Shown: piece after piece, positions 1 to 7,032 of the stretch
Layout: every line of letters starts with the position of its first letter
How positions within the stretch are numbered: position 1 is the stretch's first letter
Assembly: GCA_046496815.1 (NCBI GenBank)
Contig: JAWOGN010000283.1
Coordinates: 1-12,807, forward strand
Source: JAWOGN01 sp046496815
Lineage (GTDB): Bacteria; Desulfobacterota; DSM-4660; Desulfatiglandales; Desulfatiglandaceae
Length of the DNA: 12,807 bases
Direction: 5' to 3'
The notes under the pieces: model-generated
Seen by the model: the letters and a program-made list of their open reading frames with translations, nothing else
Database searches by the model: none
What the model was told of the DNA's origin: nothing
Program-made: the position numbers and the translations under genes

Positions 1-1267
1 CAATCAAGTGATTGAGCAGGGAGGCCCGAAGCAGCCCTTTGGTTAAGTACCTTTGAGAAGATGAACCTATCGACTGATGCACAACCAGGAGCTTTCCCAG
101 TTTTCCGCAATTTCTCACGAAATCCAGATCTTCCATCAGAAACTGCTTTTTGAACCCCCCCGATTCTTCGAAAATTCGACGCTTACAGAAAAGCCCCTGG
201 TCGCCATAGGGGAGTTTGAGGTGCCTCGTTCGAAGGTTGGCCCACCTGGAGATGAGATCCAGATACACATTGGTAGGCCTGAATCTGAGTTCGAAGCAGC
301 CGAACACCGCTTCAGGGACGTTTGAGAGCTTTCTGACGTGGTACCCGAAATTGGGAGGTGGTGAGGTGTCTGCATGAAGAAACCAGAATAGGTTGTTCCG
401 GGCCATTTTCGCACCGAGGTTGATTTGATTGCCTCGCCCTCGGGGTGCATAGAAAAGAGCGGTGTGGGCACTCAGGCCTTGAGACTTTCGCTCAGATGGC
501 AGGCCGCCCTTGACCAGAATGATCTCATCACCGGGCCAAAGCCCGGCCTCAAGGGTATCAACCAGGGATGCGATCTTTCCTGTTTCATTTAGAAAGGGTA
601 CGATGATCGATATTTGATCTTGAAACACCGCGTTGTGCCTGAGCCACTGCAGATCTTGATTTTTATCGATATCTTTCCGCTGGTTAACGGTTGCCACCTT
701 GATGTGAGAAGACTCAAAACAATCGATGGTTCTTTCAAATACCGAAGGGGTTGACCAGGAACTGAAATTGAACACGCTGTCAACCATAGAAGATAAACCA
801 ATTAAATAGAAGCCCCCGTCCAATGCGGGCCCTAAAACAGCCCGATTCACACTCAGCGCTTGAAATGCGTCGTGGATATCACGCTCCCCAATATCGGCGA
901 TATCGGTTCCGATCAGAACGGTTTGGCGATATCCGGTTCTAAATACATGATAAAAAGCGGCCTGCATCCGATGCCCTAAATGTCCATCGATTTGCGGAAT
1001 AAACTCCCAGGGGCCGGGATATGATTTCATGAACGGTATTTTTCTCTCCGGCGGGTCATAAAAGAGAAACAGGTCGATTTTTTCGTGGGTATGTTTGAAA
1101 TCGGAGGCGACGCCGAGGGTACGACGGACGAGTTTTTGGTAGACGTAGAGGGCTTTTTCATCCCCAATTTCTCGGGAAAGCCGCGTTTTCACGCGTCCTG
1201 CTTCAGGGTATTTCATAAAAATTATGAGTGCGCTGCGGGCGCTGGGCGAAACGATTCGTCGTGGCAT
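1..1267 (-). CDS. Fused DUF2064 / family-2 glycosyltransferase (TIGR04282-TIGR04283 type), 3' end cut by window
   Basis: An open frame of 422 codons runs from ATG at 1267 off the left edge with no stop, so the C-terminus is missing. Residues about 11-200 look like the DUF2064 (TIGR04282) nucleotidyl/glycosyltransferase-like fold: KYPEAGRVKTRL at 19-30, IGTDIADI at 119-126 and LGPALDGGFYLIGL at 145-158. Residues about 217-422 look like a TIGR04283 GT-A family-2 glycosyltransferase: IIVPFLNE at 221-228, APRGRGNQIN at 274-283, FLHADT at 296-301, YGDQGLF at 354-360 and LMEDLDF at 377-383. The two parts are often separate adjacent genes annotated for arsenosugar or related sugar transfer; the substrate here is unknown. 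The usual VDGG motif after the second strand reads VKGG (Lys253), a possible loss of a nucleotide-binding Asp. ATG 1267 is the only start after an in-frame TGA seven codons upstream; no good ribosome site is seen. Family call is firm, function is not. Confidence 0.85.
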   Translation of the reverse strand, partial: MPRRIVSPSARSALIIFMKYPEAGRVKTRLSREIGDEKALYVYQKLVRRTLGVASDFKHTHEKIDLFLFYDPPERKIPFMKSYPGPWEFIPQIDGHLGHRMQAAFYHVFRTGYRQTVLIGTDIADIGERDIHDAFQALSVNRAVLGPALDGGFYLIGLSSMVDSVFNFSSWSTPSVFERTIDCFESSHIKVATVNQRKDIDKNQDLQWLRHNAVFQDQISIIVPFLNETGKIASLVDTLEAGLWPGDEIILVKGGLPSERKSQGLSAHTALFYAPRGRGNQINLGAKMARNNLFWFLHADTSPPPNFGYHVRKLSNVPEAVFGCFELRFRPTNVYLDLISRWANLRTRHLKLPYGDQGLFCKRRIFEESGGFKKQFLMEDLDFVRNCGKLGKLLVVHQSIGSSSQRYLTKGLLRASLLNHLI

Positions 1268-1423
1268 ATCTGATACCGCCGGCGTTCAGGGGGGATGCGA
1301 TGGGTCCAATCCGTCGTCCAAAAGAGACACGGTGGACGCAAGTCAAATGATGATTGGGGGAGATTAAACCACACAAAATGGGATTGCAACCATCGGATTG
1401 CGTCTGCCGGTGTCGGTGAAGTC

Positions 1424-1456
1424 AAAAAAAAACCCCCCCGAACAGCTTCGGGGGGG
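1424..1456 (-). terminator. Strong rho-independent terminator downstream of rubredoxin
   Basis: A perfect 10-bp stem (1433-1442 with 1447-1456), mostly G-C pairs, closes a 4-nt loop. On the minus-strand transcript it is followed by nine uridines (A-run at 1424-1432). It lies about 30 nt after the rubredoxin stop and would end the cooS-rubredoxin transcript before the glycosyltransferase gene. Confidence 0.95.
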
Positions 1457-1487
1457 CATGCGAGCGTTCAAAAACGATCCGTGAATT

Positions 1488-1646
1488 CTAGGCCTTTTCA
1501 AAGAGGTCTTTGGATGCGCCGCAAACAGGGCATATCCATTCATCGGGGAGATCTTTAAACGCAGTTCCCGGATCTACATCATTGTCCGGATCTCCTACCT
1601 CGGGTTCATAAACATAGCCACAAACCGTACAAACATATTTCTCCAT
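1488..1646 (-). CDS. rub: Rubredoxin, 52 aa
   Basis: Small cytoplasmic one-electron carrier with a single Fe(Cys)4 centre. The protein has the complete rubredoxin pattern: CTVCG with Cys6 and Cys9, Tyr-rich GYVYEP after it, a DLPDEW aromatic stretch, and CPVCG with Cys39 and Cys42. Length (52 aa) is standard. The ATG at 1646 is preceded at a good distance by GGAGG on the minus strand. It lies 106 nt after cooS on the same strand with a strong terminator behind it, so it is probably the last gene of the cooS transcript. In sulfate reducers rubredoxins donate electrons to superoxide reductase and rubrerythrin; a link to CO oxidation here would be an inference from position only. Confidence 0.97.
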   Translation of the reverse strand: MEKYVCTVCGYVYEPEVGDPDNDVDPGTAFKDLPDEWICPVCGASKDLFEKA

Positions 1647-1715
1647 TTTTGTATTTTCCTCCGACTATGGTTTCGCTTCTTAATCCATCACTCAAAAGGG
1701 TCCAATTTCCAGTCA

Positions 1716-1734
1716 CCGAATCAAATTGAGTCGG
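1716..1734. repeat. 19-bp near-perfect palindrome between cooS and rubredoxin
   Basis: CCGAATCAA-A-TTGAGTCGG has 9-nt arms with one mismatch around a single central base. A one-base loop makes an RNA hairpin unlikely, so a protein-binding site is more plausible. It starts 70 nt upstream of the rubredoxin ATG. Function is unproven. Confidence 0.4.
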
Positions 1735-1752
1735 CTTTGCGTGCTCCGCAAC

Positions 1753-3729
1753 CTAAGCGGCTTCCAGGTCGCGCCTGTCACCCATGTCCATGAGCACTCT
1801 TTCCCGGGCCTTGTCGATCCCCAGCGCTTTTCTTTTTTTATCGATGTGCGCTATCATCAACTGCGCCATTTCGTAAGGATCTGCAGCGAATCCCCATTTG
1901 CCGAAACCCATTTCCTCCAGGCCTTCAAACAGGAGTTTGTGAAATTTGGTGCCTTCAATGATCGGGAAGGTCACACCGAATACGGTGTAAACACCGGACG
2001 CAACAAAGTAATGCCCGATGGAAATGGCTTTTTCGCTCATCCACTCCGGTGCCGCGCCCGCGACCGGAAGGTCCGCAATGCTTTCGCCGAGGCCACCCGT
2101 TCGTGCCATCTCGGAACATGCGATAAGTATCCGGCTGTTGTCCACACAGGAGCCTAAACCCAGCACAGGGGGCATCCCCACCGCTTCGCAGACTTCTCTC
2201 AGACCCGGCCCGGCCAGGTGAGCCGCCTCAGGGGTGTACAATCCCGCCTTGGCGAGTGATATCTGGGAACAGCCCGTCTGCACGACCAACACATCATTCC
2301 GAATCAGTTCTTTGACCATTTCGACATGAACATAGTCATGCTTGACCCTCGGATTCGTGCAACCTACCACGCCGGCCACACCCCGAATCCTGCCGTTGAT
2401 GATGTTGTCATTCAGCGGGGTGTAGGAAGACCTGAATGTGCCGCCCAACATATAGTTGATGTATTCGTGCGAGAAACCGTGAACGCCCATGGTCCTGATA
2501 TTCGGAATCTCTATGGGGAGTTTACGGTTTTGGAAGCGGACAATGGCGTTCTCGACGATGGCGTCCGTACACTCCCTCGGGGTGTGCTCATGGAATTCGA
2601 TGTGTTCGGCACCCTCGATGCGGCATCTCGGATTGGTCGTGAACAGCTTGGTCCCATAGCACTCCGCGACCTTCGCCAGACCCTGTTTGATGCACTGAAC
2701 ATCCACACCCATGGCGTCCACGGCACCGGTAACCAGTATGGCTTCCGTGGACATGAAATTCCCTGCGTGGGGGATTCCATGGCGGGACATCATTTCAGCG
2801 CCGGAGCAGCACATGCCGACGAGATTGATTCCCGTGGCGCCCGCCTCTTTGGCCGCTTCTATCAGGGACGGGTCGTTTACGGAATCCAACATGGATTCAA
2901 ACAAGTTCGGTTCATGCCCGTGGATAATAACGTTGACCTGATCCTCTTTGAGACACCCCATGTCGACTTCGACCCTCACGGGGGTAGGGGTACCGAACAA
3001 GATGTCTGAAATCTCCGTGGCGACCATGGATCCGCCCCACCCGTCCCCTAGAGCGGTGCGGCTGCATTGTTTGGTGATGTTCTCATAGTGCTGGTCCACG
3101 CCCATGTGGGTTCGGTGCATCAATTCCATGATTTCCCTCATGGCGCCTCTCGGAACGACACCATGCTTTCGCCAGGTCTCCAAAGTTTTCTCCGGTACGC
3201 GAGCGGCAAAGGGGATTTCACCTTCGACCTGCGTATACGTTCGCTCCAGCTCCTTGTAAAGATCCGTGGCAATTTCTGCGATCTCCCGGCCTTCAACTTC
3301 GATGCCGACTTCCTTTGCGACCTCTTCCAGTTTGATGGGATCTTTGATGCCGTAATCTTTGATATTTCCGTTTACCACTTCCCGAAACACATCCAGCATG
3401 CTCATACCGTGATCCGTGTGCGCCGCAGCGCCGCTGGCAACCATCCTTGCAAAATTCCGCGCCATAATGGTATCGATGGTCGCACCACAAACCCCGACTT
3501 TTCCGTAAGGATCTTTGGCGTTCAGACGACATGGACCCATCGAACAGTGCTTGCAACAAGCCGATTGTGAGCCGATCGGACACGCTTTCATGGATACGGC
3601 ACGATGAAAGGCGGTCTCGACGCCGTCTCTTTCGGCCTTTCTGAGCATCTGGGCGGTGGCTTCGCAAATTGTTGTGTCTTTCAGGTTGAGATGTTTGATT
3701 TCCGGTTCTTTCTTGGTTTCTTTTTCCAT
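1753..3729 (-). CDS. cooS: Monofunctional Ni-Fe carbon monoxide dehydrogenase catalytic subunit (CooS type)
   Basis: Oxidises CO with water to CO2, protons and two electrons (or the reverse), in the cytoplasm as a homodimer. The 658-aa length is usual. Cys50 and Cys58 match the D-cluster, and Cys59, Cys62, Cys67 and Cys81 the B-cluster, with the CooS-II spacing (x7, x2, x4, x13). C-cluster ligands are present: the HGH motif at 270-272, Cys308 (GMCCSG), Cys346 (VQCIKQ), Cys457 (VVGCTN), Cys487 (QTGCSQ) and Cys528 (GSCVDNSR). Lys567 in EKAISIG matches the catalytic lysine. In the helix carrying the proton-path histidines (93, 96, 99, 102 in CooS-II), only His104 and His107 remain; Ser110 and Asp113 replace the others. 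The ATG has AAGGAGG just upstream. No cooC, cooF or acetyl-CoA synthase gene is in the window; rubredoxin follows and a DUF4177-like gene precedes. Redox partner and physiological direction are unknown. Confidence 0.97.
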   Translation of the reverse strand: MEKETKKEPEIKHLNLKDTTICEATAQMLRKAERDGVETAFHRAVSMKACPIGSQSACCKHCSMGPCRLNAKDPYGKVGVCGATIDTIMARNFARMVASGAAAHTDHGMSMLDVFREVVNGNIKDYGIKDPIKLEEVAKEVGIEVEGREIAEIATDLYKELERTYTQVEGEIPFAARVPEKTLETWRKHGVVPRGAMREIMELMHRTHMGVDQHYENITKQCSRTALGDGWGGSMVATEISDILFGTPTPVRVEVDMGCLKEDQVNVIIHGHEPNLFESMLDSVNDPSLIEAAKEAGATGINLVGMCCSGAEMMSRHGIPHAGNFMSTEAILVTGAVDAMGVDVQCIKQGLAKVAECYGTKLFTTNPRCRIEGAEHIEFHEHTPRECTDAIVENAIVRFQNRKLPIEIPNIRTMGVHGFSHEYINYMLGGTFRSSYTPLNDNIINGRIRGVAGVVGCTNPRVKHDYVHVEMVKELIRNDVLVVQTGCSQISLAKAGLYTPEAAHLAGPGLREVCEAVGMPPVLGLGSCVDNSRILIACSEMARTGGLGESIADLPVAGAAPEWMSEKAISIGHYFVASGVYTVFGVTFPIIEGTKFHKLLFEGLEEMGFGKWGFAADPYEMAQLMIAHIDKKRKALGIDKARERVLMDMGDRRDLEAA

Positions 3730-3771
3730 TCAGTTCCCTCCTTCGTGGGTGTTTTTGCTCCTTCAAGAAGC

Positions 3772-3784
3772 AATAGTAACTATT
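3772..3784. promoter_or_regulatory. 13-bp perfect palindrome upstream of cooS, candidate operator
   Basis: AATAGT-A-ACTATT is a perfect 6-1-6 inverted repeat that ends 43 nt upstream of the cooS ATG. The geometry resembles Fur/PerR-type boxes but the sequence does not match their consensus, and it does not resemble the CooA recognition pattern. TACTAT on the minus strand inside it could be a weak -10 element. Candidate only. Confidence 0.35.
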
Positions 3785-3799
3785 CCTAATAATGTTTTT

Positions 3800-4027
3800 T
3801 TAAAAAACCTCTTTTTTCCAGAAGGCAACCAATCCATCCTCACCGAACGCAAGGTGCACCAGCTCCCAGCCATCACTGCCTCTCTCATTGAGAATTTCTC
3901 CCAACACTTTCACATGATGGTCCGGAATCTGGTCGAACTTACACACACCGCTGTCCGTGCAGAAGTAGATCAGCTGCATAAATTCTTGACTTGAATGTTT
4001 GGTAATCTCATATTTGAAGCGTTTCAT
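3800..4027 (-). CDS. Small DUF4177-like protein, 75 aa
   Basis: The 75-aa product contains an ILNERGSDGWELVHL segment followed by a glycine-containing turn and LVAFWKK, which is the pattern of DUF4177-type proteins (small mixed alpha/beta fold, no known activity). It has no signal peptide or membrane segment. The frame is open further upstream to a TTG at 4099, but the ATG at 4027 is preceded by GGAG at the right distance, so it was chosen. It lies 70 nt upstream of cooS on the same strand and may share its transcript. Two cysteines (about 27 and 33) are not arranged as a metal site. Function is not known and a role in CO dehydrogenase biology would rest on position alone. Confidence 0.75.
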   Translation of the reverse strand: MKRFKYEITKHSSQEFMQLIYFCTDSGVCKFDQIPDHHVKVLGEILNERGSDGWELVHLAFGEDGLVAFWKKEVF

Positions 4028-4108
4028 ACGGTCTCCATGATACACCGTTTTCTTGACCATCCATCGCTGAACGGCGTCAATAGAATTCTCGCACGGCAAA
4101 GATGCTTT

Positions 4109-4130
4109 GGTGTGATTCCGAGATCACACC
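4109..4130. repeat. 8-bp inverted repeat upstream of the 75-aa gene
   Basis: GGTGTGAT and ATCACACC form perfect arms around six bases. No run of T follows on either strand, so it is not a standard terminator. It sits 80-100 nt upstream of the 75-aa gene and could be an operator. Confidence 0.35.
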
Positions 4131-4216
4131 TTACGCCCCGCCTCAGCCCGGTCCGCGCGGGGGTACAAGATGGGTGCGGGACTCAAACGAGCCTCAGATG
4201 ATGACATGCAACGGTG

Positions 4217-4420
4217 TCAACGTGCGCCCTCGGATTTTCCAATGCCTTCGATACTGCATTTGGTAAAGTCGATCTTCTGGCCGCACCCCTTGCAAGTATG
4301 TTCTCTGTCAAATTCGTCTGAGAAAATCTCAGTCTCTTTTCCACAATTGGGACATTTACACTCAAAGGATTTCAGATTTTTCAACTGCTCATACCCGGGG
4401 CAATGTTGTGGTGTCGTCAC
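4217..4420 (-). CDS. Small zinc-ribbon protein, 67 aa
   Basis: The product has two Cys-x2-Cys knuckles, CPNC (Cys23, Cys26) and CKGC (Cys43, Cys46), plus Cys7, Cys21 and Cys55. This is a zinc-ribbon or rubredoxin-like fold that binds one metal. The start is GTG at 4420; an AGGAGG on the minus strand lies seven bases upstream, which fixes this start despite the non-ATG codon. It stands alone between the CBS-ACT gene and the 75-aa gene, all on one strand. Small proteins of this type are common in sulfate reducers but have no assigned role that I know of. The coding call is good; nucleic-acid binding or electron transfer are both open. Confidence 0.8.
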   Translation of the reverse strand: MTTPQHCPGYEQLKNLKSFECKCPNCGKETEIFSDEFDREHTCKGCGQKIDFTKCSIEGIGKSEGAR

Positions 4421-4541
4421 GACAAACCTCCTGTTTATGGTTTAGATTTTTTTGCGAAGATACGTTTAGAAGCGGTGCTCCCATGCTGAGATCGGAAGCG
4501 ATAACCTTCTGATTTCCAAGTAAAAGGTTTGCTGAAAAGCA

Positions 4542-5183
4542 TCAAGTGACCTCAATCACGTTGAAGCCTTTTTCTTTGAGATCCTCAGCGGTCGCCGCAG
4601 CATCTTTCGCCTTCACTCTCAGTATCAGGTGCCAATCTCCATTCTTGGATTTTGGAACGCTCAGGATGCTCAAAAGCGGAACCCCGTGGGCATCCAAAAC
4701 ATCAATCAACTGTTTAAGATACCCAAAGCGTTTGCCCGATGAGTCGACCGTGATGCGCTTGCTGTCCTTGTCGTCCAACCCCAGCGCTTTGCTCACTACG
4801 GCGGTGATATCCGATGCGGTAATAATACCGACCAGTTCGTTGTTTTCCATGACCGGGAACGCACCGATGCCGCGCTGCCTGCCAAGCCAGATTGCCTCCT
4901 CCACGGGGAGATCCGGGGACACGGTAACGGGATCCTTGACCATGATGTCGGCAACCGTCATCTTTGAGATCAGGTAATTCAATTCATAGATACTCAGGCT
5001 TGTTGCCGCTGACGGCGATGCGTCGCGTATCATGGCTCTGGTGACCAGACCTGTGAACTTGCCGTTTTTCGTCACCGGCAGGCGCTTGATTTTGTTTTCC
5101 TTCATGATATCCAATGCCGCCATGATGGGCGTATGGATATCCACGCGGATGACTTCCCTACTCATGATGTCGCGTACTTTCAT
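4542..5183 (-). CDS. Two-CBS plus ACT domain protein, AcuB-like
   Basis: The 213-aa protein has two CBS repeats, about residues 1-55 (VRDIMSREVIRV to TGLVTRAMI) and 75-130 (VADIMVKDPVTV to LVGIITASDI), and a C-terminal ACT-like segment at 143-213. A CBS pair usually binds adenine nucleotides and an ACT domain a small ligand, so this is a cytoplasmic ligand sensor, not an enzyme. The layout is that of proteins annotated AcuB. The frame extends upstream to a GTG at 5267, but the ATG at 5183 follows a GAGGG at good spacing and begins at the first strand of CBS1, so 5183 is chosen. A strong sigma-70 promoter lies about 107-134 nt upstream. The partner or target is not evident from neighbours. Confidence 0.9.
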   Translation of the reverse strand: MKVRDIMSREVIRVDIHTPIMAALDIMKENKIKRLPVTKNGKFTGLVTRAMIRDASPSAATSLSIYELNYLISKMTVADIMVKDPVTVSPDLPVEEAIWLGRQRGIGAFPVMENNELVGIITASDITAVVSKALGLDDKDSKRITVDSSGKRFGYLKQLIDVLDAHGVPLLSILSVPKSKNGDWHLILRVKAKDAAATAEDLKEKGFNVIEVT

Positions 5184-5289
5184 TTGAACACCCTCAATTC
5201 CATGTAGGCCCGATTTGTCGCCGTTGGAAAACCATCCGATCGAATGCTCCCAGAAAAACGATGGCACTCACAGAATTCAACACGCACTC

Positions 5290-5317
5290 ATTATACACAA
5301 TCTAATTCAAATATCAA
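5290..5317 (-). promoter_or_regulatory. Sigma-70 promoter for the CBS-ACT gene
   Basis: On the minus strand TTGATA (5/6 match) is followed by 16 bases and a perfect TATAAT (5295-5290). The predicted start near 5283 gives a leader of about 100 nt before the ATG at 5183. It lies just after the flavodoxin gene, marking a new transcription unit. Confidence 0.7.
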
Positions 5318-5357
5318 TTCTTTGAACCGGCAGCCTATCCCGGTGAGTGGCGCTGGC

Positions 5358-5795
5358 TCATCCGGTTATCTTTTCTCCGATCTTTCTCCCATAATCCTGA
5401 GCCATCCGAGTTCCGCCTCCCAATCCGGCGGATTTCAATAACAGCGGTCCGCTGACCATGTCCATCTTAAAGATATTCACCATGGTGTCAAAGATACGGG
5501 CGGATGCCTCCCCGCTCCAACCGAAGGCACCAAAAGCTCCCCCGACCTTACCTTCCAAACCGGCCTTTTCACATAAGAAAAGAAACGTTTTCATGCCCTG
5601 CATCATGTCGCCGTGGTAAGTGGCAGAGCCGAAGACGTAGGCATCATAGCCTTCAAGATCTTCGGCTTTTTTGACATTTATGACGTTCAAAACCGTCGCT
5701 TCAGCACTCGAAAAGCGAATTCCCTCAGCGATTAATTCTGCAATATCTTTCGTCTCACCGGTCCGTGTCGCAAACACCACGAGCGCTTTTGCCAT
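5358..5795 (-). CDS. Flavodoxin, 145 aa
   Basis: A soluble FMN electron carrier, about the standard short-chain flavodoxin length. The FMN phosphate loop is seen as TRTGET at residues 10-15 right after the first strand. VFGSATYHGDM at 54-64 and GAFGAFGWSGE at 87-97 form the isoalloxazine-binding loops. The ATG at 5795 follows AAGGAGA at good spacing. The gene is 79 nt after the 51-aa rubredoxin-like gene, probably in the desulfoferrodoxin-ferritin unit. In this setting it may supply low-potential electrons when iron for rubredoxin or ferredoxin is short, an inference. It lacks the metallo-beta-lactamase domain of FprA-type flavodiiron proteins, so it is not an oxygen reductase itself. Confidence 0.9.
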   Translation of the reverse strand: MAKALVVFATRTGETKDIAELIAEGIRFSSAEATVLNVINVKKAEDLEGYDAYVFGSATYHGDMMQGMKTFLFLCEKAGLEGKVGGAFGAFGWSGEASARIFDTMVNIFKMDMVSGPLLLKSAGLGGGTRMAQDYGRKIGEKITG

Positions 5796-5829
5796 CAGCA
5801 GTCTCCTTGCGGCATTCGATTTTGCCCGC

Positions 5830-5860
5830 CCTTACCCCCAAGGTTCTTACCGGGGTGAGG
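5830..5860. repeat. Imperfect intergenic stem-loop
   Basis: A 9-bp stem with one mismatch (5830-5838 with 5852-5860) lies between the 51-aa rubredoxin-like gene and flavodoxin. No T-run follows on the minus strand. It could be an RNA-processing or attenuation hairpin within the operon. Confidence 0.35.
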
Positions 5861-5874
5861 TCAGGGGACTCACG

Positions 5875-6030
5875 TCATACAAGTCTTGGGTCACTTCCTG
5901 TTTGTCCGCAATCCGGAATGTAGCAAGAAACATCCACGAACTCACATTTTTCGTTGCACATCGGACATGTTTCGGGCGGGGTGTCTTCAGTGAGCTGGTA
6001 TCCGCACTTTGTGCATTTCCAATCGGCCAT
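5875..6030 (-). CDS. Rubredoxin-like protein, 51 aa (rubrerythrin-type RBDX domain)
   Basis: The 51-aa protein has CTKCG (Cys6, Cys9) and CPMC (Cys22, Cys25) with a short 12-residue gap between them, as in the C-terminal rubredoxin domain of rubrerythrin and unlike classical rubredoxin. It continues with Cys29, Cys36 and Cys41 in CEFVDVSCYIPDCG, so it has three extra cysteines beyond one Fe(Cys)4 site. ATG 6030 follows AAAGGAG about ten bases upstream; the same frame is open far upstream but overlaps ferritin. It lies 25 nt after the ferritin stop and is clearly in that operon. A role as electron donor to the peroxide and superoxide reductases here is inferred. Confidence 0.9.
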   Translation of the reverse strand: MADWKCTKCGYQLTEDTPPETCPMCNEKCEFVDVSCYIPDCGQTGSDPRLV

Positions 6031-6055
6031 TTTCCCAATACTCCTTTCATCACTC

Positions 6056-6574
6056 CTAAGCTTGCGATGTCTGGGTAGGCGGAGCAAAGGTTCGCTGACC
6101 CAGCTCCCGATCCAACATGAACATCCCACCTCTTGCATCGGCCACAAGTTTAATGTGCTCCACAATCTTGTTGGCGTTATCTTCTTCCTCCACCTGCTCG
6201 GAAACAAACCACTGGAGAAAAATGCTCGTCGCATGATCGCGCTTTTCGAGGGCCTTTTCAACCAGGTCATTGATCAGTCCGGTAACCTTCTGCTCGTGGG
6301 CATACGCAGCCTCGAAAGCGGCAAGCGGTGATGCCCAATTTGTGGGAGGCGCATCGATCACTTTCAGCGTCGCCCGTCCGCCCCGCTCATTGATGAAGTC
6401 ATAGAACTTCATGGCGTGCGCCATCTCCTCCTGGTATTGCACACGCATCCAATTGGCAAATCCACTCAAACTGATTGACTGAAAATAGGCCGACATGGAT
6501 AGGTAAAGATATGCGGAGTACATTTCTGCATTAATTTGACCATTCAAAGCGTCTTCCATCTCTTTGTTCAACAT
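6056..6574 (-). CDS. ftnA: Non-heme bacterial ferritin
   Basis: Forms a 24-subunit shell that oxidises Fe(II) and stores it as a ferric core, removing the iron that drives Fenton chemistry. At 172 aa it is full length. All ferroxidase ligands align without gaps to E. coli FtnA: Glu17, Glu50, His53, Glu94, Gln127 and Glu130. No heme-binding methionine feature of bacterioferritin is evident. The ATG follows an AAAGGA about nine bases upstream. Only five bases separate it from the desulfoferrodoxin stop, so the two are translated from one message. Pairing with superoxide reductase fits a role in iron handling during oxygen exposure. Confidence 0.96.
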   Translation of the reverse strand: MLNKEMEDALNGQINAEMYSAYLYLSMSAYFQSISLSGFANWMRVQYQEEMAHAMKFYDFINERGGRATLKVIDAPPTNWASPLAAFEAAYAHEQKVTGLINDLVEKALEKRDHATSIFLQWFVSEQVEEEDNANKIVEHIKLVADARGGMFMLDRELGQRTFAPPTQTSQA

Positions 6575-6579
6575 GATGC

Positions 6580-6954
6580 CTATCCTTTCCAGAGACCGTG
6601 AAGGTTACAGTACTCGCGAGCGGTAACTTGATCCGCCCTTATCGCAAATGTTGCTTCCGGAGCCTCTCCAGGGTTTAAGAATTGGCGGTATGCCTTTCCG
6701 TCGACAATTACCTCGACCCATTCGATGTAATGCTTTTCTTCCATGGGGTGAGCGACACTCCCCACCTTTACGTTAAAGCCCTCCGCCGTCTTTTCCACGA
6801 CAGGGACGTGTTTTTCCTTTGCGGCGTCGACCGTGTTTTCTTTAAACAGTTTCATGGGCTCGCCACAGCATACGAGCTCCCCCTCGGCTCCATGTAAGAC
6901 CTCAACGATGTTGCCACACACGTCACATTTATAGATTTCCAATTTTTCCGTCAT
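6580..6954 (-). CDS. dfx: Desulfoferrodoxin, two-iron superoxide reductase
   Basis: Reduces superoxide to hydrogen peroxide without making O2, in the cytoplasm. The 124-aa protein has both domains. The N-terminal desulforedoxin site is Cys10, Cys13, Cys29, Cys30. The C-terminal catalytic iron has ligands His49, His69, His75, His119 and Cys116, with the catalytic pair Glu47-Lys48 in EKHVP. This numbering is the same as published for the Desulfoarculus enzyme. The frame opens six codons earlier at 6972, but ATG 6954 is preceded by GGGAGG seven bases away and is chosen. A TATAAT box with a PerR-like half site lies about 40 nt upstream. Rubredoxin is the known donor for this family. Ferritin follows five bases downstream. 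Confidence 0.97.
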   Translation of the reverse strand: MTEKLEIYKCDVCGNIVEVLHGAEGELVCCGEPMKLFKENTVDAAKEKHVPVVEKTAEGFNVKVGSVAHPMEEKHYIEWVEVIVDGKAYRQFLNPGEAPEATFAIRADQVTAREYCNLHGLWKG

Positions 6955-6988
6955 GTTTTTTCCTCCCTGCAATTAAAGATTTACAATC

Positions 6989-7001
6989 GGCAATCATTAT
7001 A
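6989..7001 (-). promoter_or_regulatory. dfx promoter -10 with overlapping PerR/Fur-like box
   Basis: On the minus strand a perfect TATAAT (7001-6996) is followed by G and ATTGCC, giving a 6-1-6 dyad with a good left half. Plus-strand core AATCATTA is identical to the core of the box in front of perR. The predicted start is near 6989, 35 nt before the dfx ATG. No convincing -35 was found, which would fit an activated or weak promoter. Confidence 0.5.
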
Positions 7002-7032
7002 CGCACAGAAGACTCCCGCGCTCTTTTACGCC

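Noticed and set aside
2326..3009. 227-codon plus-strand frame
   Set aside because: It lies wholly antisense to cooS, whose protein shows every expected motif; the frame is a shadow of its codon use.
4109..4130. Inverted repeat as a terminator
   Set aside because: There is no T-run on either strand after the stem.
5184..5267. 28-residue N-terminal extension of the CBS-ACT protein from GTG 5267
   Set aside because: No ribosome site, and the extension does not resemble a CBS strand; the ATG at 5183 has a good one.
5875..6270. 131-residue version of the 51-aa rubredoxin-like protein
   Set aside because: The upstream part overlaps ferritin in another frame and has no family pattern; ATG 6030 starts exactly at the rubredoxin-like domain.
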